Below, in pieces: positions 1 to 5,341 of a DNA stretch of 5,341 bases. Each line of letters begins with the position of its first letter. Positions within the stretch are counted from its first letter, which is position 1. Source of the stretch: Bacteroidales bacterium (GTDB lineage: Bacteria > Bacteroidota > Bacteroidia > Bacteroidales > UBA932). The position numbers and the translations under genes were made by a program. The stretch is from NCBI GenBank assembly GCA_024401915.1, contig JAKSKA010000106.1, positions 1 through 5,341 on the forward strand. Direction: 5' to 3'. The notes under the pieces are model-generated. The model saw only the letters and a list, made by a program, of their open reading frames with translations. It ran no database searches and had not been told where the DNA came from.

Positions 1-1
1 C

Positions 2-1186
2 CTGGAAACCAGCGGCGACGTGCAGTACGACCTCGTGACCCTGAACTGCAAGACGGAGTCGAACGGTGGCGTCGCGCTCACCGCAGGAGGCACAGACTTC
101 CATATCGTAATGCCCGCGCGCAGCTATTCCAAGGGCCTCACCATCACGGTGGAACTCGTGAACGGCCATTCGATGGTCCTGAACTCCGCCACTCCGCGAA
201 CGATCGTGGCCGGAGAGATACTTTCGACGCCCGTGATCGCGTTCAGCTATCCCGCGGAGCAGATATATTCGTACCACTTCGACAATCTCGTGTGGGGCGG
301 CGACCCGGTTGGCGGGAAGAACGGCTTCATCCCCGATGAGGAGAAGACGACGGAGTGGTTCGGCTATTGCAACGTCGTTACGGACAGCAACGACGAGCCC
401 GGAAGCGACAACATCACCTCAACCTCCACCAGCAACGGAGTGTTCGAGCTCGGCAAGCCCTATGCGTATTCGCGCAACATCCAGAGCTTCAAGAAAGTCT
501 ATATGGCGCGCGAGTTCCACGGCTATCTCGGCCTCGGCACCGACGGAAGCAAGAAGGCATCCTTCAAGTTCCCGACGCTCAGCAATATGGGCAGCGGCAT
601 CTGCAAGGCCGAATACAGCTGGAAAATGGCGTTCAAAAACGGCCACGTGCCCGCTCTCGGCATCCAGCTGCTCCATACGACATCCACTCCCGGAAAGGTA
701 CTGGAACTCCGGGTTGACGGCGTGAACATCACTCCGGCCTACAGCGACCCCAGGTGGGTGTCCGGCCTCAGCGACGGGCAGCCTTTGCTCAAGGACGCCA
801 GCTGGACGCAGGAGCGCATCCTCGTCAAGGCGGAGGACTTCGGCGACTTCAAGTGGCACGAGGTGAAACTCGTGCTCGGAGCGGTCACGAAAGAGACCGT
901 GCTCGAGTTCGCTCCCCTCAGCCAGGATACGGACCAGCCGTTCTTCGTCGATGAAGTGAGCGCACGCAGGATCGATTATGAAAACGGAGTGTCGGCTTTC
1001 GAGCAGAAGGAGCCAACGACCGGGACATACAGCTGGGACAAAAGCGCGTTCGCCCTTCAGCCCTCGCTTATAATCTCGCCCAACTCCAGTACGGCTATGG
1101 ACGCCCTGTCCAATATGGCCAAGCCCTACGGAATCAAGTACATAGATCTTTCGATAAGCGCAAGCCTGCTGTTCAACACACTGTAG
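2..1186 (+). CDS. Fimbrillin-like / jelly-roll surface protein, 5'-partial, ended by an in-frame TAG (upstream part of a split gene)
   Basis: The frame is already open at the left edge, so the start and any signal peptide are missing; the GTG at 20 is just an internal Val codon. Counting codons from base 2, residues 1-85 look like the end of a fimbrillin-like (Mfa-like) domain: an MPA motif at 37-39, then an amphipathic GLTITVEL-type strand, as at the end of the same domain in the next gene. Residues about 88-325 look like a beta-sandwich domain, opening with FDNLVWGGD (93-101) and closing with a VDEV strand (316-319); it resembles carbohydrate-binding or concanavalin-like folds, but I cannot name the family. 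Residues about 345-394 are a linker and the first strand of a TIM barrel (YIDLSIS, 380-386). TAG then stops translation at codon 395. The same frame continues to 2071 as the rest of the barrel, so this is probably one gene, broken by mutation, sequencing error or readthrough. Likely a surface or periplasmic lipoprotein by family, which is inference here. Confidence 0.8.
   Translation: METSGDVQYDLVTLNCKTESNGGVALTAGGTDFHIVMPARSYSKGLTITVELVNGHSMVLNSATPRTIVAGEILSTPVIAFSYPAEQIYSYHFDNLVWGGDPVGGKNGFIPDEEKTTEWFGYCNVVTDSNDEPGSDNITSTSTSNGVFELGKPYAYSRNIQSFKKVYMAREFHGYLGLGTDGSKKASFKFPTLSNMGSGICKAEYSWKMAFKNGHVPALGIQLLHTTSTPGKVLELRVDGVNITPAYSDPRWVSGLSDGQPLLKDASWTQERILVKAEDFGDFKWHEVKLVLGAVTKETVLEFAPLSQDTDQPFFVDEVSARRIDYENGVSAFEQKEPTTGTYSWDKSAFALQPSLIISPNSSTAMDALSNMAKPYGIKYIDLSISASLLFNTL
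1184..1186 (+). other. In-frame amber (TAG) codon interrupting the fimbrillin/jelly-roll/TIM-barrel gene
   Basis: The codons on either side are CTG TAG GTC. The upstream frame is open from base 2 and the downstream frame is open from 1187 to the TAA at 2069. Protein-level continuity across the stop is good: the first barrel strand lies just before it, and a helix (DQKISEFKQALDKMG) and second strand (VKVWSIHLPY) follow in the expected order. A single C-to-T transition from CAG (Gln) would explain it. The other two gene ends in the window both use TAA, and no other TAG interrupts a gene. Confidence 0.85.
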
Positions 1187-1261
1187 GTCTACGACCTGAG
1201 CGACGCCGGGTGGGCATACGCCGACCAGAAGATCTCTGAATTCAAGCAGGCTTTGGACAAG

Positions 1262-2071
1262 ATGGGCGTCAAGGTCTGGAGCATACATCTCCCCTATACG
1301 GGATACAAGGAAGGCTATGTGGCCGACGATGCTTCCTTCGAATTCTGCAGCGGGGATGAAAGCGTCAGGGCCGCAGCCGTCAACAGGGCGAAGGTGATTA
1401 TGAAGCATATGGCACCGCTCTGCGCGAAATATCTTATGTACCACAGCACCCAGCAGCCTACCATGAATTTCAACGGCGGGAAGATAGACTGGTCGACGCT
1501 CTCCTACGTATATTATAAGGATAGCGCTGTCAAGAGCTACAGGGAACTTGTAGCTTATGCAGCCTCATCCGAATGCACGAACGCTGACGGCACCCAGCCT
1601 GTGTTCACGATAGAAAACATCGCCAATACAGGGTCAAGTTCGTCAAGCATAGGGGCATCCACTGCCAACCTCAAGTATTTTTGCGAGCAGTGTCCCGGAC
1701 TCGGACTCTGCATAGACACGAGCCACGCCATCGTGAACGGGATCAACAATCTGACGGATATGATCGGCACGCTTGCACCTTATATCAAGCACTACCATAT
1801 CCACGGCAACAACTCCGGCAACGACAAGGACATCCATCTGATGCCCGGTTACAAGGACGGACTTGCAAAGTACCCTCCTTATAATATGAATGACAACATC
1901 AAGTGGGGGGATGTCTATGACGCCATAATCAAGTCCGGATACCGCGGTGCCTTCACCTACGAAACGAGTTCACCCCTCTACGGGTGCGATTTCCGTGACT
2001 GCATCACGAATTTCAACAACATCTGGCACAATTACTATGGTTTCATACTTCAGGAATATCAGAATTTATAA
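1262..2071 (+). CDS. Sugar phosphate isomerase/epimerase-like TIM barrel (downstream part of the split gene)
   Basis: Xylose-isomerase-like TIM barrel (AP endonuclease family 2), a family that isomerises or epimerises sugars, or cleaves oxidised sugars, with a bound divalent metal. In codons counted from base 2, the likely metal ligands are present: Glu538 (FTIEN), Asp572 with His575 (DTSH), His599 (HYHIHG, which also holds His597 and His601) and Glu654 (FTYET). The E-D-H order and spacing match D-tagatose 3-epimerase (Glu152, Asp185/His188, His211, Glu246), with a longer insert before the last Glu. Other barrel histidines are His429 (IHLPY), His481 (MYHS) and His612 (DIHLMPG). The coding frame really starts upstream: homologous sequence begins right after the TAG at 1184. 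ATG 1262 is the first Met codon and TTG 1253 a weaker option, but neither has a clear ribosome binding site, and both would omit the first strand and first helix. A protein made from here alone would probably not fold. Substrate unknown. Confidence 0.8.
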   Translation: MGVKVWSIHLPYTGYKEGYVADDASFEFCSGDESVRAAAVNRAKVIMKHMAPLCAKYLMYHSTQQPTMNFNGGKIDWSTLSYVYYKDSAVKSYRELVAYAASSECTNADGTQPVFTIENIANTGSSSSSIGASTANLKYFCEQCPGLGLCIDTSHAIVNGINNLTDMIGTLAPYIKHYHIHGNNSGNDKDIHLMPGYKDGLAKYPPYNMNDNIKWGDVYDAIIKSGYRGAFTYETSSPLYGCDFRDCITNFNNIWHNYYGFILQEYQNL

Positions 2072-2074
2072 AAT

Positions 2075-4819
2075 ATGAAGAGATTATTTGTATTTGCAGG
2101 ACTCGCGACGGCATTCCTCGTCTTTTCCTGCGCAAAGGAAGTTCAGGCACCGGACGGGGGTAATCCAACCGTCCGGACCACAGTCAACGTAAGTCTTTCT
2201 GAAAAGACCGTTCTCGGAGAGCTCGAAGGGACGGTAAGGAAAGTCTATTGGACGAACGGTGACTCCATCTGCATCAACGGTATCAGCTCCGCGCCGCTCG
2301 AAGGACTCGGGGAAGATGCGACTTCGGCCAATTTCGAATTCGAAGGCCTGCTCGAGACCCCTTACAAAGTCATCTATCCTGCTTCAGCCTGGGTTGACGA
2401 GACCCACGTCACGCGCAGCGCATTGCAGCCCGCGGGCGAGAATGACAACGTCGGCCAGGATGCATGGCCTATGTACGCCCTGTCGGAGGACGGCAGCGCC
2501 ATAGGTATGCACCAGCTCTGCGCCATCGTCAAGTTCAACATAAAGCTCGCGGCAGAAGGCGATTCGGATGTCATCGACCGCATAGAGTTCCAGGGCAACG
2601 CCGGAGAGCAGGTCAGCGGCGAATTCGGCTTCGACTATGCTACAGGCACGCTTTCAGGAGGCTCCACCGCCGACGCCGACAAGGTTGTCGCGGTAGAATG
2701 CGGCAAGGCTCCCACTGCCGAGGGGATCAAGGTCATCCTCGCGATTCCCGCCGGCACCTATGCGAGCGGCATCACCGTGCGCATCATTGACGTGAACGGA
2801 CACGTTCAGGAAAAGGTGATCGACCGCGAAATCACGTTCGAGCGCGCCAAATCCGCCTCGTTCACTGCGCTGGACTTCGATCCTGTATGCGAACTCGTCA
2901 TTATGAATGCCGGGGAGCTCAAGGCCTGGGGCGAAGGCAGCACCTTCAAGGATGCGGCCTCGACGGTCAAGCTCGGCGCCGACATAGACCTCGGCGGCTA
3001 CGAGTGGACTCCGATTGCGGATTTCCGCGGAACCTTCGACGGACAGAACCATTCCATCACCAACTTCAGCGTCAAGAGCGCCCAGTACACGGGCTTCTTC
3101 GGCAGGACCTATGGCAGCATCTCCAATGTCACCTTCGGTTCCGACAGCGACAGCAGCACGATAACGTCAAGCTGGACGGATAGCGGAAACGCATACTGCG
3201 GAGCCATAGCGAACCTTGTGGAGGGCTCTTCCGCCTCCAACGTGACGAACTGGGCTGCAGTGACCTACAGCGGCGACTGTGCGGCTACACTTTTCATTGG
3301 CGGAATATGCGGCAGCGTGGCTACGGCCATCGCCCCCGTCGCCTGCACCAACAACGGGAAGGTCTCCGTGACCGGGACCGTGACCGCCGCTTCCAACGTG
3401 GGTGGCCTGTTCGGACAGTTCAACAAAGCCATCACGGTCGAAGGCTGCACCAACAACGGCGACGTGGACTACGCGGCGACCAGGTGGGATGCGTCGGTCA
3501 ACTTCGGCGGCATAGTCGGCTACAACAACGTCAACACCACACTCAAGAACTGCACCAACAACGGCAACCTCTGCATAGACAACGCCAGCCACAGCAACAG
3601 TTCCGAGACCAGCAGCGGGCAGAACTCGCTGGGAGGTATATTCGGCTACACGAACGCCGGCGGCGGTTCCATCATCGATTGCACCAACACCGGCACCATC
3701 TCGAAGCTGGCCGAGGATGCGAAGCGCAACTACTACCTCGGAGGAATAATGGGCTATATCAACAGCTGCGATTTCACAATCAGCGGCTGCACCAATGCGT
3801 CCACCGCGACCATCACCTCGGACAAGAAGTCCTACAGCTACAACAACCTCGGAGGCATAGTCGGTTACACCAAAGGGCTCGACAAGGTTGTCACGATAAC
3901 GTCCTGCACCAACAATGCAGCGATTTCGGCGAACAATTCGACGAACAGCTACCTCGGAGAGAGCGGCATAGTCGGATTCCTCAGCTCAGGCGCCACGATC
4001 ACTGACTGCCACAACACCGGAGCAATCACCAGGAACAGCGGTTGCACCGGCAACTACGAATATATAGGAGGCATCATTGCCAGCATCCCGCAGAGCATAA
4101 CGGCAGCAATCAAAGTAAGCGACTGCACCAATAGCGGTAGCTTTACAATAATAGGCAAGAACAAGTCTGCAAACAGCGACCGCTGTGGAGGGATAGTGGG
4201 TTCGGTGGCTTCCGCAGCCACGTTCACGAACTGCGACAACAGCGGGGCCCTGACGAACAGCACGGGTTCCACGGACCTGAGGCTCGGCGGAATCGTCGGA
4301 TCGACATCTTCGAAGGCATCCACCTTCACCGATTGCGACAACACCGGAGCAGTCAGTTGCACGAAGGCCACGACCAGCGCCGACCTCGGCGGAATATGCG
4401 GTTATAACGGCCAGACCTGCACATTCAAGAACTGCACCAATAGCGCAGAGGTCACCAGCAGCGCCAACGTCGGCAAGCAAAGAGTCGGAGGCATAATCGG
4501 AAACAGCGCAAATAAAGCCAAGCTCACTTCCTGTTCCAGCACCGGCAATTTAGCAACTTACGAAAACAACCGGACCTATTGCGGCGCCATCACCGGTTAC
4601 TCGACTTCAGCCTCCACCGTCACCACCTGCTCCGTAAGCGCCATCGACGTGTGCGGCACCACCCTAACCGCAGCGAACTATGGTTCCTACCTCAAGGGTA
4701 CCGGCTCGACGGCCGACACGAACCTGACCACGACAAACGTCAGCTTCATCGGAGAAGAGGCGAGCAACAGCGGCACCAACGAGAACTTCGGCGGTTTTTC
4801 TGACATAACACTTGAATAA
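2075..4819 (+). CDS. GLUG-repeat lipoprotein with N-terminal fimbrillin-like domain
   Basis: A 914-residue predicted surface lipoprotein. Residues 1-18 form a signal peptide (MKR, hydrophobic core, VFS) with the lipidated Cys at 19; Phe at -2 is unusual but tolerable in a lipobox. Residues about 35-268 are a fimbrillin-like (Mfa-like) domain: Trp59, Asp63 and Ile65, ANFE at 85-88, YPAS at 101-104, MHQLCAIVKF at 145-154, IPAGTY at 224-229. From about 273 a second module begins in typical GLUG/beta-helix style, with a DIDLGG turn at 303 and GTFDG at 319-323. Repeats of 32-43 residues follow, each with a C(T/D)N(N/T/S)G-like turn and a GGI(V/I/C)G-like turn, to about residue 855. The end (residues about 860-914) is polar and shows no recognisable type IX secretion domain. 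GLUG proteins of gut bacteria are usually surface adhesins or binding proteins; the ligand is unknown. The ATG 2075 start is fixed by the signal peptide. The gene starts 3 bases after the previous stop, with no Shine-Dalgarno. Confidence 0.9.
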   Translation: MKRLFVFAGLATAFLVFSCAKEVQAPDGGNPTVRTTVNVSLSEKTVLGELEGTVRKVYWTNGDSICINGISSAPLEGLGEDATSANFEFEGLLETPYKVIYPASAWVDETHVTRSALQPAGENDNVGQDAWPMYALSEDGSAIGMHQLCAIVKFNIKLAAEGDSDVIDRIEFQGNAGEQVSGEFGFDYATGTLSGGSTADADKVVAVECGKAPTAEGIKVILAIPAGTYASGITVRIIDVNGHVQEKVIDREITFERAKSASFTALDFDPVCELVIMNAGELKAWGEGSTFKDAASTVKLGADIDLGGYEWTPIADFRGTFDGQNHSITNFSVKSAQYTGFFGRTYGSISNVTFGSDSDSSTITSSWTDSGNAYCGAIANLVEGSSASNVTNWAAVTYSGDCAATLFIGGICGSVATAIAPVACTNNGKVSVTGTVTAASNVGGLFGQFNKAITVEGCTNNGDVDYAATRWDASVNFGGIVGYNNVNTTLKNCTNNGNLCIDNASHSNSSETSSGQNSLGGIFGYTNAGGGSIIDCTNTGTISKLAEDAKRNYYLGGIMGYINSCDFTISGCTNASTATITSDKKSYSYNNLGGIVGYTKGLDKVVTITSCTNNAAISANNSTNSYLGESGIVGFLSSGATITDCHNTGAITRNSGCTGNYEYIGGIIASIPQSITAAIKVSDCTNSGSFTIIGKNKSANSDRCGGIVGSVASAATFTNCDNSGALTNSTGSTDLRLGGIVGSTSSKASTFTDCDNTGAVSCTKATTSADLGGICGYNGQTCTFKNCTNSAEVTSSANVGKQRVGGIIGNSANKAKLTSCSSTGNLATYENNRTYCGAITGYSTSASTVTTCSVSAIDVCGTTLTAANYGSYLKGTGSTADTNLTTTNVSFIGEEASNSGTNENFGGFSDITLE
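3344..4630 (+). repeat. Tandem GLUG-type repeats with one cysteine per turn
   Basis: Thirteen Cys codons open successive repeats at 3344, 3446, 3551, 3680, 3788, 3905, 4007, 4124, 4232, 4334, 4433, 4532 and 4628, giving periods of 34, 35, 43, 36, 39, 34, 39, 36, 34, 33, 33 and 32 residues. Most units read C-(T/D)-N-(N/T/S)-G, then a beta strand, a variable loop rich in Ser, Asn and Thr, and GGI(V/I/M/C)G. Two further degenerate units lie upstream (TGFFG near 3090 and GAIAN near 3200). The DNA repeats too: the 14 bases TGCACCAACAACGG are identical at 3344, 3446 and 3551. The period and the two glycine turns suggest a right-handed beta-helix or solenoid; that fold is inferred. Confidence 0.85.
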
Positions 4820-4821
4820 TG
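4817..4821 (+). other. TAATG stop/start overlap between the GLUG lipoprotein and the next lipoprotein
   Basis: The TAA stop at 4817-4819 shares its last base with the ATG at 4819-4821. Such an overlap usually means translational coupling within one transcript. No Shine-Dalgarno sequence precedes it, which fits Bacteroidetes. A second in-frame ATG at 4828, preceded by purine-rich GAGAAC, could also be the true start. Confidence 0.75.
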
Positions 4822-5341
4822 AGAACAATGAGAAACAGGATATTACCTATATTCATCCTCGCGGCCCTCGCAGGCTGCGCCAAGGAAAGCGCTCCGGTCG
4901 AGAGCCACTACGGCGAAGTGAAAAACATCCGTTTCACCGCGTCCAACGAAGAGGACATCAAGACCAATCTCTCGGCCCTCCCCACCATCAACTGGGAGGA
5001 GAGCGACCAGATAATGGTTTATGCCGGGGAGAGTTCTTCCATATTCAGTGTGGAAGAAGGTTCCATAAAGGGCAACAAGGCCAATTTCGAAGGTATGATA
5101 GGCGAAGCGTCCCAGTACGCGGCCGTCTATCCCGCCTCTGCGGCAGGCACGCTCACGGGCAGTTCCGTGGAAATCACGATGCCACGCGTGCAGACCATAG
5201 TCGATGGCTCCGATGTCGATCCTGACGCACTGCTGAGCGTTGCACAGTCAAGCACCACCAGCCTCGGCTTCAAGAACGTGTTCGCCCTCGTCACGGTTAC
5301 CCTCACGGGCACAGACGTCTGCGCCCTCCTGGCCGAGAGCA
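4819..5341 (+). CDS. Fimbrillin-like lipoprotein, 3'-partial
   Basis: The frame is open from ATG 4819 to the window edge, giving 174 residues. It begins with a clear lipoprotein signal peptide: Arg-rich start, hydrophobic core and an ideal LAGC lipobox (17-20) with Cys20 lipidated, then AKES, echoing the CAKE start of the previous protein. The rest is an N-terminal fimbrillin-like (Mfa-like) domain that lines up with the previous gene: Trp59, Asp63 and Ile65 at identical positions, ANFE at 88-91, YPAS at 104-107, ITMPRVQT at 119-126, and FALVTVTLTG at 155-164 against LCAIVKFNIK. This family includes the shaft and tip proteins of type V pili and many non-pilus surface lipoproteins; an LAGC lipoprotein in this operon could be either. 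The C-terminal module, which would define its role, is off the window. Start: ATG 4819 overlaps the previous stop; ATG 4828 would give a signal peptide three residues shorter. A different frame open over 4812-5225 lacks any such features and is not real. Confidence 0.88.
   Translation, partial: MRTMRNRILPIFILAALAGCAKESAPVESHYGEVKNIRFTASNEEDIKTNLSALPTINWEESDQIMVYAGESSSIFSVEEGSIKGNKANFEGMIGEASQYAAVYPASAAGTLTGSSVEITMPRVQTIVDGSDVDPDALLSVAQSSTTSLGFKNVFALVTVTLTGTDVCALLAES

Larger units (their letters stand above)
2..2071 (+). pseudogene. Whole reading of the split gene: fimbrillin-like + jelly-roll + TIM-barrel lipoprotein, one internal stop
   Basis: This entry joins the two fragments. Read through the TAG, the visible product is 689 codons: the end of a fimbrillin-like domain (1-85), a beta-sandwich (about 88-325), a linker, and a TIM barrel (about 375-689). 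Apart from the one stop there is no decay: no frameshift, no second stop, and all catalytic-type residues downstream are kept. That argues for a very recent nonsense mutation, a base-call error, or programmed or suppressed readthrough rather than an old pseudogene. The gene ends with TAA at 2069-2071, three bases before the next start. By hand count, GC falls from about 60% (181/300, bases 61-360) to about 50% (272/540, bases 1381-1920), which may hint that the barrel module has a different history. Confidence 0.65.

Noticed and set aside
1184..1186. Genome-wide TAG reassignment (genetic code 15, as in some gut phages)
   Set aside because: The genes are of bacterial surface type, not phage. 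Only one in-frame TAG occurs across about 5.3 kb of coding sequence, so nothing else supports recoding.
419..1444. Long minus-strand open frame (341 codons) opposite the split gene
   Set aside because: It is antisense to a frame with clear domain features. Its translation is rich in Arg, His, Ala, Val and Glu without recognisable motifs, a usual by-product of GC-rich third positions.
2051..2060. AGGA as a Shine-Dalgarno sequence for the GLUG lipoprotein
   Set aside because: It lies about 20 bases before the ATG, too far to serve, and Bacteroidetes genes often lack such a site.
2084..2097. TTATTTGTATTTG, similar to parts of a Bacteroidetes -7 promoter element
   Set aside because: It does not fit TAnnTTTG exactly, lies inside the signal-peptide codons, and has no matching -33 element in view.
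3344..4630. CRISPR-like regular DNA repeats
   Set aside because: The repeats lie in an open frame, vary in spacing, keep only short identity and encode a protein motif, so they are coding repeats.
4650..4816. Type IX secretion C-terminal domain at the end of the GLUG protein
   Set aside because: The last residues are a polar Ser/Thr/Asn-rich tail ending FGGFSDITLE, without the usual conserved strands or Lys-rich end, and the protein already has a lipoprotein signal.
4812..5225. Plus-strand frame of 137 codons at the start of the third lipoprotein
   Set aside because: Its translation is Arg/Gly/His-rich and has no signal peptide, while the frame from 4819 has an ideal lipobox and a fimbrillin-like domain.

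Overview
The window looks like chromosomal DNA from a Bacteroidales bacterium. All genes lie on the plus strand and are packed almost without gaps. Two of them begin with lipoprotein signal peptides ending in a 'CAKE' mature start. All three carry fimbrillin-like (Mfa-like) sequence, a fold largely confined to Bacteroidetes surface lipoproteins and type V pili. Neither gene start in view has a good Shine-Dalgarno sequence, which is normal in this phylum. GC is roughly 50-60% in the rows I counted by hand, high for Bacteroides and closer to Alistipes or uncultured gut Bacteroidales. That genus-level placement is inference.

Layout. (1) Bases 2-2071 read as one gene whose 5' end lies outside the window: the end of a fimbrillin-like domain, a beta-sandwich (jelly-roll-like) domain, then a xylose-isomerase-like TIM barrel of the sugar phosphate isomerase/epimerase (AP endonuclease family 2) type. 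The frame is broken by one in-frame TAG at 1184-1186, just after the first barrel strand. The sequence after it is intact, including the expected metal ligands. (2) Bases 2075-4819 encode a 914-residue lipoprotein with an N-terminal fimbrillin-like domain followed by a long GLUG-type repeat region; thirteen regularly spaced cysteines mark twelve full repeat periods. (3) Bases 4819 to the window end encode the first 174 residues of a third lipoprotein, again starting with a fimbrillin-like domain, whose C-terminal part is cut off.

The genes are separated by 3 bases and by a 1-base TAATG overlap, so they are probably one operon. The shared theme is a common fimbrillin-like N-terminal module joined to different C-terminal modules (a sugar-active TIM barrel, a repeat beta-helix, and an unseen third). 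I read this as a set of cell-surface lipoproteins that may act on, or bind, glycans or other surface ligands. The joint function is inference. No RNA gene, CRISPR array, insertion sequence, clear promoter or terminator was seen, and no stretch over 300 bases lacks a gene.
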